DNA of 64,000 nt, from NCBI RefSeq assembly GCF_035989885.1, contig NZ_CP108518.1, positions 62,001-126,000 of the forward strand, in the 5' to 3' direction. This DNA comes from Streptomyces sp. NBC_01232. GTDB taxonomy: Bacteria > Actinomycetota > Actinomycetes > Streptomycetales > Streptomycetaceae. The notes beneath the pieces were generated by a model. That model did no database searches. It was not told the origin of the DNA and was given only the letters and a program-made list of their open reading frames with translations. The position numbers and the translations under genes were made by a program. The number at the start of each line of letters is the position of its first letter. Positions within the stretch are counted from its first letter, which is position 1. Below, piece by piece: positions 56,738 through 64,000 of the stretch.

Positions 56738-56768
56738 TTGACATGCGGAGAAGGCCCGCCGGTATCCT
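56738..56768 (+). promoter_or_regulatory. Putative SARP promoter
   Basis: TTGACA (56738-56743) and TATCCT (56763-56768) with a 19-base spacer, about 59 bases upstream of the SARP start codon. Spacing is slightly long, otherwise consensus-like. Confidence 0.45.
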
Positions 56769-56826
56769 CTGAATCGCACGAACTTGGGGGACACGGCCGG
56801 AAGCCGACCGTTTCGGAGAGTGCATA

Positions 56827-57729
56827 GTGCTGATCAGACTCATAGGTCTTGTCACGATCGAGCCGGACGGAGCACCGCCTCAACACCTCTCGAGCGCGCA
56901 GGCGCAGGTCGCGTTCGCCCGGCTGCTCCTGGAGCGGGCCGGCGGCACGGACCGTGACCAGCTGGCCGAGACGATATGGCCCGAGGGCCTGCCGGACACC
57001 TGGGCCTCGGCCCTGCGCAGCCTGGTGAGCCGGGTGCGTACGTTCGTCACGACGCCGCAGGACGGGCCGGGGGCCACTCCCCTGGTCTCGCAGGGCGGCC
57101 GCTACCTTCTGCGGGTGCCGCGGGACGCGGTCGTGGACGTGGAGGTCGCGGAGACCGCGCTGGCCGAGGCCGCCGAGGCGTACGCCGAGGGGGCCTACGC
57201 GGTGGCGGCGCAGCTCGCGGCGGGCGCGGTGTCGAACCTGCGCGGCTCGTTCCTGCCCTCGCACGAGGGCGAGTGGGTCAACGCGATGCGCGAGCAGCTG
57301 GAGGAGCTGCGGCTGAAGGCGCTGGAGACGGCGAGCCTGTCCTCCTCGGCGCTGGGCGACGAGCATCATGCGCTGCGGTATGCGGAGGAGGCCGTGCGGC
57401 GTGCCCCGTTCCGGGAGAGCGCCTACCGGTGCCGGATGGCGGCCCATACCCGGGCGGGCAACCGGGCGGAGGCGCTGCGCAGTTACCAGCAGTTGCGGGA
57501 GGTGCTGGCGGAGGAGCTGGGCATCGATCCGGCGCCGGAGACGGAGGCCGCGTACCTGGAGCTGCTGCGCACGCCCGAACCGCGGCCGGCCGTGCGTTCG
57601 CTGACCTGCCTGGACCCGGTGCTGATGGGGGTGTTCGAGGTGGATCACCGCATGCCGGTGCCCCGGCCGTGCTCGCTGGCCGAGCACGGGTGCGTCACGC
57701 ACCGCATGTCGTCCTCCCCCGCCGCCTGA
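56827..57729 (+). CDS. SARP family transcriptional activator
   Basis: A 300-residue protein from a GTG at 56827. The first ~90 residues are an OmpR-like DNA-binding domain (LSSAQAQVAFARLLLERAG, ALRSLVSRVRTFV), and residues ~95-250 the bacterial transcriptional activation domain (ALAEAAEAYAEGAYAVAAQLA, HHALRYAEEAVRRAPFRESAYR, YQQLREVLAEELGIDPAPETE). Length and layout match pathway-specific ActII-ORF4/RedD-type SARPs. It lies between the two biosynthetic minus-strand operons and most likely activates the promoters with 11-bp repeats. Confidence 0.93.
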   Translation: MLIRLIGLVTIEPDGAPPQHLSSAQAQVAFARLLLERAGGTDRDQLAETIWPEGLPDTWASALRSLVSRVRTFVTTPQDGPGATPLVSQGGRYLLRVPRDAVVDVEVAETALAEAAEAYAEGAYAVAAQLAAGAVSNLRGSFLPSHEGEWVNAMREQLEELRLKALETASLSSSALGDEHHALRYAEEAVRRAPFRESAYRCRMAAHTRAGNRAEALRSYQQLREVLAEELGIDPAPETEAAYLELLRTPEPRPAVRSLTCLDPVLMGVFEVDHRMPVPRPCSLAEHGCVTHRMSSSPAA

Positions 57730-57743
57730 TCCGCTCATGCGAA

Positions 57744-57779
57744 AGGGCCGCCGCTGCGCTGGTGCGCGGCGGCGGCCCT
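57744..57779. terminator. Terminator after the SARP gene
   Basis: An 11-bp GC stem (57744-57754 with 57769-57779) whose loop contains a further GCGC/GCGC pairing, 15 bases after the stop codon. Confidence 0.8.
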
Positions 57780-57796
57780 CGTGTGCCCGCGGGCGG

Positions 57797-57876
57797 GTGC
57801 GTACGTCCTCGTGCTTGTGGGTCCTTGTGTGCGTAGGTCCTCCGGTGCGTACGTCCTCGTGCGCGTAGGTCCTCCG
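57797..57876. repeat. Five tandem copies of a 16-bp unit
   Basis: Units based on GTGCGTACGTCCTCGT follow head to tail (57797, 57813, 57829, 57845, 57861), alternating TACGTCCTCGT and TAGGTCCTCCG variants. They lie between two convergent-side terminators in gene-free DNA. No coding or RNA function evident. Confidence 0.8.
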
Positions 57877-57911
57877 GTGGGTCCGGGCCCGGTCGGCGGG
57901 GACGACGGGAG

Positions 57912-57945
57912 CCCCGGCCTCCCTGTGGGGGTGGGGAGGCCGGGG
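57912..57945. terminator. Terminator of the fabG operon
   Basis: CCCCGGCCTCCC (57912-57923) pairs with 57934-57945 around a ten-base loop, 20 bases past the minus-strand fabG-like stop. Confidence 0.8.
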
Positions 57946-57964
57946 CCGGGGAGCGGCGGGGGGA

Positions 57965-58717
57965 TCAGGTGATGGAGACGCCGCTGTCGATGCTGATGAC
58001 CTGGCCCGTCATGCAGTCCTGGTCGAGGAAGAGGCCGGCGCTGCGGGCGACTTCTTCGACCGTGACGAACCGCGGGATCGGGGCCTTGTCCTCCATGCCT
58101 TCGATGACCCGGTCCGGCAGGGTGTTGGTCATGCCGGTGATCATGAAGCCGGGGGACAGTGCGTTCACCGTCACCCCGCGCCGGCCGCATTCGGCGGCGA
58201 GGGTGCGGGTGAAGCCGATCAGTCCCGCCTTGGAGGCCGAGTAGGCGGTCTGGCCGGCCGTGGCGATGATGCCTGACGGGGACACGATGTTGATGACCCG
58301 GCCCCACCGCTTGCGCAGCATGTACGGGACCGAGACGCGGGCGGTGTGGAAGGAGCCGATCAGGTTGGTCTGGATGACCTGGGCCCAGTCGGCCGGGTTC
58401 TGCATCGCCATCAGGCTGTCCTTGCGGATGGCCCCGTTGTTGACGAGTACGTCCACCGGGCCGAGTTCGGCCGATATCCGCTCGTAGAGGGCCTGGGTGG
58501 CCTCCCACGAACCGACGTCGCCGGTGACCAGGACCGAGGGGTTGGTCAGTTTCTCCCGGACGGCCTCCGCGCCCTGGCGGGAGCTGTTGTAGTGGACCGC
58601 GACCCGGCAGCCCAGCGCGTCCAGTTCCAGCGCCAGGGCCTGGCCGAGGCCGCCCGAGGCGCCGGTCACGAGCGCGACCGGGGACTCGGGCCTGACGCCC
58701 GCACCGTTCTTGCTCAT
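57965..58717 (-). CDS. 3-oxoacyl-ACP reductase (FabG-like SDR)
   Basis: A 250-residue short-chain dehydrogenase. NADPH loop TGASGGLGQALA, NNGAI, catalytic Ser in IVSPSG and Tyr/Lys in YSASKAG. It would reduce beta-ketoacyl carriers made by the FabF- or FabH-like enzymes, feeding the MaoC-type dehydratase. Last gene of an ACP-KASIII-FabG operon; its ATG overlaps the KASIII stop. Confidence 0.92.
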   Translation of the reverse strand: MSKNGAGVRPESPVALVTGASGGLGQALALELDALGCRVAVHYNSSRQGAEAVREKLTNPSVLVTGDVGSWEATQALYERISAELGPVDVLVNNGAIRKDSLMAMQNPADWAQVIQTNLIGSFHTARVSVPYMLRKRWGRVINIVSPSGIIATAGQTAYSASKAGLIGFTRTLAAECGRRGVTVNALSPGFMITGMTNTLPDRVIEGMEDKAPIPRFVTVEEVARSAGLFLDQDCMTGQVISIDSGVSIT

Positions 58718-59700
58718 GCCGCGACACCGCCCCACTCCATCAGGATCGAACCCCAGGTCATGCCTGCTCCGAAGCCGGCCAGCAGGACCTTGTCACCGGA
58801 TTTGATCCGGCCCTCCTCGAGGGCCTCGGTCAGTGCGATCGGGATCGACGCCGAGGCGGTGTTCCCGTACTTCTGGAGGTTGGTGATCAAAGCCTCCTGC
58901 CGCAGGCCGGTGTGGGACAGGATCGAGTTGATGATCCGGATGTTGGCCTGGTGCGGTACGACGTGGTCGATGTCCGCGGCGTCCACCTTGGCGCTCTCCA
59001 GCGTCTCGCGGACCGTGCGGACGGTGTAGCGGACGGCGTTGAGGTAGATCTCGTTGCCGTTGATCTGCGCGTAGTGCAGGCCCGCGTCCAGGGTCTCCTG
59101 GGTGGTGGGCATCCGGCTGCCGCCGGCGAGGACCTTGAGGGAGCCGGTGCAGGCCCCGTCGGCGCCCAGGTTCCAGGCCTTGACCCGGTTCTCGGGGCCC
59201 GGCTGGAGGACGACGGCGCCCGCGCCGTCGCCGACGAGGATGGACAGGTCCCGGTCGGCCGGGTTGGCCGTCAGGGTGTGGGTGTCGGAGCCGATCAGCA
59301 GGATCGGCCGGGGGTCGATGGCGATCAGCGCCATGGCGGACACGAGCCCGTAGACGAAGCCCGCGCACTCGGAGTTGACGTCGTGCGCGCTGCCCGCGAT
59401 CCCCAGTTCGTGGTGGACGAACGCGGAGGTCGCCGGGGACGGCTGCTCGGGCGTGGCCGTCGCGACGATGAGGTGGGCGATGTCCGCGCCGGTCAGGCCC
59501 GCCTTCTCGAGCGCGCGCCGGCCGGCCTCGACGGCCAGGGAGGCGGTGGTCTGCCCCGGGTCGACCGCCCGCCGCTCGCGGATGCCGCAGCGGCTGACGA
59601 CCCAGTGCTCGTCGACGCCGAAGCGTGTCGCGAGTTCGGCGCTGGTGACGATGCGTTCGGGTACGGACATGCCCCACCCGGTGATGTCGAAGCCGGTCAC
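58714..59700 (-). CDS. Beta-ketoacyl-ACP synthase III (FabH-like)
   Basis: A 328-residue thiolase-fold enzyme from a GTG at 59700. Cys112 (SECAGFVYG), His in VPHQANIRI and Asn in KYGNTASASIP complete the FabH triad. It can prime a chain from an acyl-CoA starter or catalyse another acyl transfer. Lies 11 bases after the ACP gene and overlaps fabG. Confidence 0.93.
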   Translation of the reverse strand: MTGFDITGWGMSVPERIVTSAELATRFGVDEHWVVSRCGIRERRAVDPGQTTASLAVEAGRRALEKAGLTGADIAHLIVATATPEQPSPATSAFVHHELGIAGSAHDVNSECAGFVYGLVSAMALIAIDPRPILLIGSDTHTLTANPADRDLSILVGDGAGAVVLQPGPENRVKAWNLGADGACTGSLKVLAGGSRMPTTQETLDAGLHYAQINGNEIYLNAVRYTVRTVRETLESAKVDAADIDHVVPHQANIRIINSILSHTGLRQEALITNLQKYGNTASASIPIALTEALEEGRIKSGDKVLLAGFGAGMTWGSILMEWGGVAA

Positions 59701-59711
59701 GTCACCCCTCG

Positions 59712-59966
59712 CTACGCCTGAGCCGGGACGAGATCGACGATCTTCGCGTACACGTCACGCAGGGTGGTCGTGTCGTCGAGGTCGGCGAAGAGCGACTCGT
59801 CGGCCGGAATGTGCGGGTACTGGTTCTGGAAGCCGTACAGCCACTCCATCAGGTCCAGCGAGTCGACGTCCGCGATGTGCTGGAGCGGGGCGTCGGGGCT
59901 GACCTCCGCGGCACCCGAGACGGCCTCGAGCTGGCTCGCCAGTTCTTCGATGGTGGGCAGCGACAT
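59712..59966 (-). CDS. Acyl carrier protein
   Basis: An 84-residue carrier with ADVDSLDLMEWLYGF, Ser36 being the phosphopantetheine site. It is the first gene of the ACP-KASIII-FabG operon, behind the divergent SARP-type repeats. Together with the PCP at 51282 it gives the cluster separate carriers for fatty-acyl-type and amino-acyl-type chemistry. Confidence 0.92.
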   Translation of the reverse strand: MSLPTIEELASQLEAVSGAAEVSPDAPLQHIADVDSLDLMEWLYGFQNQYPHIPADESLFADLDDTTTLRDVYAKIVDLVPAQA

Positions 59967-60040
59967 GGGGTCGGTCCTCTCTCGGCAATGCAACTCGGCA
60001 GTGCGTGTCTGGTTTTCGAGAGTGATGAAAGCCGCGCCCC

Positions 60041-60102
60041 CGCAAGGAACGCGCAACACGGCGCCGGATTGTGTCCGGAGGCCGTCTTGCGCACGCCTTG
60101 CG
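60041..60102. promoter_or_regulatory. Divergent SARP-type direct repeats
   Basis: Plus strand: CGCAAGG (60041)-aacg-CGCAACA (60052), then eight bases to GATTGT as a possible -10. Minus strand: CGCAAGG (60102)-cgtg-CGCAAGA (60091). Both pairs have 11-bp period and the whole forms an inverted repeat with CCCCGCAAGG ends. One set for each direction: ACP-KASIII-FabG and methyltransferase-monooxygenase-oxidase. Confidence 0.65.
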
Positions 60103-60172
60103 GGGCATCCGGTTTTCTCGACGCGAATTCGGAAATTCACGGCCCGCCGGACACGCAGGAAAGAGGATCAGG

Positions 60173-61069
60173 ATGACAACGGTCGCCCCCAAGTCGGTGG
60201 ACCCCGAGGTCGATGCGATCAGGCACCACTACGAGGTCAGCAACGATTTCTACCGGCTGCTGCTGGGCCCCACGATGATGTACTCCGGCGGCTACTGGGA
60301 AGACGGCGAGGACCTGGTCGCCACCCTCGACGAGGCGCAGGAGCGCAAGCTCGACAAGTTCGCCGAGCTCGCCAATGTCTCCGCCGGCCGTACCGGGCGC
60401 GTCCTGGACATCGGCTGCGGCTGGGGCACCATGCTCAACCGCCTCACCACCGTGCACGGTGCGGAGCAGGCGGTCGGCCTGACCCTGTCGCGCACGCAGG
60501 AGGCGTTCATCGCCGGCCTGGACAACCCGCGGATCACCACGCTGGTCCAGAGCTGGGCCGACTACAAGGTCGCGGACGACAGCGAGAAGTACGACGCGGC
60601 GTTCTGCATCAACGCGCTGGAGCACTTCGTCTCCTCCAACCTGCCGCCGAAGGAGCGCACGAAGCGCTACCGGTACTTCTTCCAGCAGGTCGCGAACGCC
60701 CTGAACCCGGGTGCGAAGTTCGTGCTGCACACCATGACCGCCGAGGCGCTGCCGATGAACCGGGCGCTCCTGGACGACCTGAAGTTCCTGCAGCGCTCGG
60801 AGTTCGAGGGCTGCCACATCCCGCACCTGAGCGAGCTGAGCGCCGCGGCGGAGGGTCTCTTCGAGATCGACGAGATCGTCAACGAGCGCGAGTCGTTCGC
60901 GATGGCCTGCCGTGCCTGGCTGGTCCTGCTGGCCGAGCGCCGGGACGAGGCCGTGGCCATGGAGGGCGAGGAGGTCGTCTCGCGGTTCGAGCGCTACCTC
61001 GACATCTTCGCGTACACCCTCGAGGACAAGTTCTTCAACAACTTCCGCGTCACCATCACGCGCCGTTAA
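60173..61069 (+). CDS. CFAS-like SAM-dependent methyltransferase
   Basis: A 298-residue protein of the cyclopropane-fatty-acyl-phospholipid synthase family: HHYEVSNDFYRLLLGP with MMYSGGYW, motif I VLDIGCGWGTMLNRL and FCINALEHF. The family methylates or cyclopropanates double bonds, but plant and bacterial members also methylate amines or carbons in natural products. The nearby complete SAM cycle fits heavy methyl demand. GGATCAGG-type purine site before ATG 60173; 11 bases before the monooxygenase gene. Confidence 0.9.
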   Translation: MTTVAPKSVDPEVDAIRHHYEVSNDFYRLLLGPTMMYSGGYWEDGEDLVATLDEAQERKLDKFAELANVSAGRTGRVLDIGCGWGTMLNRLTTVHGAEQAVGLTLSRTQEAFIAGLDNPRITTLVQSWADYKVADDSEKYDAAFCINALEHFVSSNLPPKERTKRYRYFFQQVANALNPGAKFVLHTMTAEALPMNRALLDDLKFLQRSEFEGCHIPHLSELSAAAEGLFEIDEIVNERESFAMACRAWLVLLAERRDEAVAMEGEEVVSRFERYLDIFAYTLEDKFFNNFRVTITRR

Positions 61070-61079
61070 GGAGGTTGAC

Positions 61080-62642
61080 GTGACGAGCATTCTCGAACCG
61101 GCCAAGGACGGCGGGGCACGTACGGGCACCGAGAAGCGTCCCGGCGGCCACGGCCCGACCCGGCACCTGCGGGTCGCGGTCATCGGCACCGGGTTCTCGG
61201 GTCTGGGCACCGCCGTCCGGCTGCTGCAGTCGGGCATCGACGACTTCCTGGTGTTCGAGCGGGCCGACGAGGTCGGCGGCACCTGGCGCGACAACAGCTA
61301 TCCGGGGTGTGCGTGCGACGTCATGTCCCACCTCTACTCGTTCTCCTTCGCCCGGAACCCGAACTGGAAGTCGACGTTCGCCTCGCGGGACGAGCTGTTC
61401 GCGTATCTGCGCGATACGGCCGACCGTTTCGGCGTGCGCCCGCACATCCGGTTCGGGCACGAGCTTCAGGCCGCCCGCTGGGACGAGGGCGAGCGGCACT
61501 GGAGGATCGAGACCTCGCAGGGCCAGTACACCGCGCAGTTCCTGGTGACCGGCACGGGCTACCTCAGTGAGGCGGCCGTGCCGGACATCAAGGGCCTTGC
61601 CGAGTTCGAGGGCAAGGTCTTCCACTCCTCGAACTGGGACCACGACCACGAGCTGGCGGGCCGGCGCGTCGCCGTCATCGGCACGGGCGCCTCGGCGATC
61701 CAGTTCGTCCCGAAGATCCAGCCCGAGGTCGGGCAGCTGGACCTGTACCAGCGCACCCCGGCGTGGATCGGCCCCAAGCCCGACAAGGCCAACAGCCCGC
61801 TGCACACCGCGATGCTGCGTTCGCTGCCCGGCTACCAGCAGTTCCGGCGGGGCTTCAACATGTGGGGCCGGGAGATCCTCGCGTTCTTCTGGAAGCGCCC
61901 CAAGCTCGCCGAGAAGGTCCAGAAGATGGCGAGTGACCACCTGGAGAAGTCGGTGGCGGACGAGGCGCTGCGCAAGCGGCTGACCCCCGACTATCTGGTG
62001 GCCTGCAAGCGGCTGCTGTTCTCCAACACGTGGTACCCGGCGATCCAGCAGCCGAACGTGGAGGTCGTCACCGACGGCATCGCCGAGGTCCGTGCGAAGT
62101 CGATCGTGGGCACGGACGGCGTCGAGCGCGAGGTCGACACCATCATCCTGGGCACCGGTTTCCAGGCCACCGACCGGCCGGTCGCGCGCCGGATCTGGGG
62201 CCGGGACGGTGTGCAGCTGCGTGAGGCGTGGAAGGACGGGATGGCCGCGCACCGCGGTACCACCATCGCGGGCTTCCCGAACCTGTTCATGCTGCTGGGC
62301 CCGAACACGGCCCTGGGCCACTCCTCGCAGACCGTGATGATCGAGGCGCAGGTCCAGTACGTCGTGGACTCCCTGCGGCAGGCTGCCGAGCGCGGTCTGT
62401 CGAGCATCGAGGTCCGCCGGGAGGCGCAGGACGCCTACAACCGGAAGCTCGACAAGCACCTGGAGGGCACGGTCTGGATGTCGGGCGGCTGCAAGAGCTG
62501 GTACCTCGACTCCGCCGGCCGCAACACCTCGATCTTCCCGACGTACACCTGGCGCTTCCGCCGGGGCACCAAGCGCCTCGACCTGAGCGAGTACCAGCTC
62601 GCTTCCCAGGTACGCAGCACCAAGCCGGTACCTCACCAGTAG
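61080..62642 (+). CDS. Flavin-containing monooxygenase (Baeyer-Villiger type)
   Basis: A 520-residue enzyme from a GTG at 61080 with AAGGAGG seven bases upstream. Two dinucleotide loops, VIGTGFSGLG (FAD, near residue 36) and VIGTGASAIQ (NADPH, near 200), flank the signature FEGKVFHSSNWD, matching FxGxxxHxxxW(P/D). It inserts oxygen into ketones or oxidises N or S atoms. The aminoketone made by the alpha-oxoamine synthase or a pyrrole/indole are conceivable substrates. Followed by an FAD oxidase gene. Confidence 0.92.
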   Translation: MTSILEPAKDGGARTGTEKRPGGHGPTRHLRVAVIGTGFSGLGTAVRLLQSGIDDFLVFERADEVGGTWRDNSYPGCACDVMSHLYSFSFARNPNWKSTFASRDELFAYLRDTADRFGVRPHIRFGHELQAARWDEGERHWRIETSQGQYTAQFLVTGTGYLSEAAVPDIKGLAEFEGKVFHSSNWDHDHELAGRRVAVIGTGASAIQFVPKIQPEVGQLDLYQRTPAWIGPKPDKANSPLHTAMLRSLPGYQQFRRGFNMWGREILAFFWKRPKLAEKVQKMASDHLEKSVADEALRKRLTPDYLVACKRLLFSNTWYPAIQQPNVEVVTDGIAEVRAKSIVGTDGVEREVDTIILGTGFQATDRPVARRIWGRDGVQLREAWKDGMAAHRGTTIAGFPNLFMLLGPNTALGHSSQTVMIEAQVQYVVDSLRQAAERGLSSIEVRREAQDAYNRKLDKHLEGTVWMSGGCKSWYLDSAGRNTSIFPTYTWRFRRGTKRLDLSEYQLASQVRSTKPVPHQ

Positions 62643-62655
62643 GAGACGTACGAAG

Positions 62656-64000
62656 ATGAGCAGCACCCACAGAACTGCCGAGGGCACCGCCGCCCAGCCG
62701 TCCCGCCGCCGGATCCTGGGCGGGATCGCGACCACTGCCGTCGCGGTCGTCGGCTGGAATGCCGTGAGCCAGACCTGGGCGACGGCCGCCGAGGCGGCCG
62801 GGAACTCCGACGTCGTCCCGGTGCCGGGCCTGGTCGGCACCCTGGAGACGACGCCCGGTGTGGTCGACGCCTTCGCCAACGACTTCGGTCATCTCTTCGA
62901 CGGCGCCCCGAGCAAGCCGTGGGCCGTGCTGCGGCCGGGCGGCGTGGACGACATCGTCAAGATCGTCAACTACGCCCGTGCCAACGGCATCAAGGTCGCC
63001 GTCAACGGTCAGGGCGGCACCGGCGACGACATCGAGTCGCACTCGGTGTACGGGCAGGCGCGTGTTCCGGGCGGTATCTCCATCGACGCCAAGGGCATGT
63101 CGAGGATCCTGTCGATCGGCAGCGACCACGCGGTGGTCGAAGCCGGTGTGACGTGGGGTCAGCTGACGGACGCGACGCTCGCGGTGGGCAAGACCCCGCC
63201 GGCGCTGCCGGACTACCTGTACATCTCGGTCGGCGGGACGATCAGCATCGGCGGTATCGGCGGCACGGTGCAGCGGTACGGCCTGCTGTGCGACACCGTG
63301 CAGTCCATCGACATCGTCACGGGTGACGGCAAGCTGGTCACCGCGACGGCGACGCAGCGCACGGAGCTGTTCAACGCGGCGCTGTCGGGCGGCGGCCAGG
63401 TCGGCATCATCGTGCGGGTCAAGGTCAAGCTGATCCCGGCGCCGAAGCGGGCCGTCATCTTCAGCCTGTACTACAACACGGTGGAGCAGTACCTGACCGA
63501 CTCCGAGCGGGTGCTGGCCGACGGCCGGTTCGAGGTCCACGCGGGCGAGATGCAGCGGACCCCGGACAACTCGGGCTGGCGTTACAAGCTGGAGGTCGGG
63601 GCGACGTACAACACGACGCCGCCGAACCGGGCCCGGCTGCTGTGCGACCTGCAGGACGTGCGGGCGGAGGCGGTCATCGAGGACGTGACGTTCCGGGACT
63701 ACATGTTCCGGCTCGACGCGTACGAGGCGTACCTGAAGGAGGGCGGCCACTGGTACACGCCCAAGCCGTGGCTGAGCATGTTCCTGCCGGCGTCGAAGAC
63801 GAAGCAGTTCATGAAGCTCGTGGAGCAGGAGCTGGATGCGAACTCGCTGGGCGGCGGGTTCCTGCTCTTCTACCCGTTCTTCTCCTCGAAGATCAAGCGT
63901 CCGCTGGCGATGATGCCGAACGAGTCGGTGGTCTACCTCTTCGACCTGCTGCGGTTCCCCAACCCGGGTGAGCCCAACATCCAGGGAATGATCGACCAGA
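62656..64000 (+). CDS. Tat-exported FAD-binding oxidoreductase (partial, 3' end outside window)
   Basis: The frame opens at ATG 62656 (AGGAGA site) and is open to the edge, at least 448 residues. A Tat signal (SRRRILGGIATTAVAVVGW) is followed by an FAD_binding_4 (PCMH) domain: WAVLRPGGVDDIVKIVNYA, VAVNGQGGTGDD and GGTISIGGIGGTVQRYGL, resembling cytokinin dehydrogenase-type oxidases. The usual flavinylated His in GGGHS is absent (GQGGTG), so FAD is probably not linked through that residue. Likely oxidises an amine or alcohol outside the membrane. Last visible gene of the methyltransferase operon. Confidence 0.88.
   Translation, partial: MSSTHRTAEGTAAQPSRRRILGGIATTAVAVVGWNAVSQTWATAAEAAGNSDVVPVPGLVGTLETTPGVVDAFANDFGHLFDGAPSKPWAVLRPGGVDDIVKIVNYARANGIKVAVNGQGGTGDDIESHSVYGQARVPGGISIDAKGMSRILSIGSDHAVVEAGVTWGQLTDATLAVGKTPPALPDYLYISVGGTISIGGIGGTVQRYGLLCDTVQSIDIVTGDGKLVTATATQRTELFNAALSGGGQVGIIVRVKVKLIPAPKRAVIFSLYYNTVEQYLTDSERVLADGRFEVHAGEMQRTPDNSGWRYKLEVGATYNTTPPNRARLLCDLQDVRAEAVIEDVTFRDYMFRLDAYEAYLKEGGHWYTPKPWLSMFLPASKTKQFMKLVEQELDANSLGGGFLLFYPFFSSKIKRPLAMMPNESVVYLFDLLRFPNPGEPNIQGMIDQ

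Overview
High G+C DNA, GTG/TTG starts, dense overlapping operons and recognisable families (SWIM/DUF6493 pair, DUF4328, GlxA-type AraC regulator, mycothiol-type TIGR03086 protein, SARP regulator) indicate a Streptomyces or close relative. The window starts inside one gene and ends inside another. All functions are read from the sequence by family recognition; nothing was searched.

Region 1 (1-19,100) is ordinary chromosome with accessory patches: a SWIM zinc-finger/DUF6493 operon, an odd Trp-type (CCA) tRNA, two MFS exporters, a GlxA-like regulator, a Ser/Gly repeat protein, a HisA/PriA paralogue that has lost catalytic residues, a methyltransferase/membrane pair, a Doc-like toxin with a very short partner ORF, and secreted proteins including an SLT lysozyme-like protein with a structured leader.

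Region 2 (19,100-28,900) is a small plus-strand accessory group: cytochrome P450, SnoaL-like protein, a P-loop ATPase with a C-terminal HTH, an MFS exporter, an SRPBCC protein, a carotenoid-cleavage-oxygenase homologue and a membrane protein. The exporter promoter is duplicated (about 100 bp) in front of a secreted SnoaL-like gene 10 kb away. Two convergent DUF1772 genes close this region.

Region 3 (28,900-64,000, continuing beyond the window) looks like a large biosynthetic gene cluster. A minus-strand set encodes a multicopper oxidase, a condensation/thioesterase-like protein and a complete SAM regeneration cycle (metK, adenosine kinase-like, metH, metF, ahcY). A plus-strand set encodes a PLP decarboxylase, a GNAT protein, a DUF6875-like protein and a polyprenyl synthetase. 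A 12-gene minus-strand operon (56,500 to 45,382) encodes an alpha-oxoamine synthase, ketosynthase, double-hotdog dehydratase, adenylation ligase, carrier protein, TrpD-, TrpA-, EctC-like, acyl-CoA dehydrogenase, TrpF-, TrpC-like and alpha/beta-hydrolase proteins. A SARP activator, FabG/KASIII/ACP genes, a CFAS-like methyltransferase, a flavin monooxygenase and a Tat-exported FAD oxidase follow.

The most interesting feature is the four-enzyme TrpD/TrpF/TrpC/TrpA set without TrpE or TrpB. TrpD, TrpF and TrpC carry substitutions at positions that normally hold the anthranilate carboxylate or PRPP. They are physically interleaved with a prolyl-PCP-oxidase-type loading system (ligase, PCP, acyl-CoA dehydrogenase) and an orphan ectoine-synthase fold. 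I infer a tryptophan-like route that fuses a pyrrole ring onto a non-standard ortho-amino acid, or a dedicated free-indole supply. Direct repeats with 11-bp period, typical of SARP operators, lie at three divergent or operon promoters and tie the oxidase/SAM-cycle, main and fabH/methyltransferase operons into one probable regulon.
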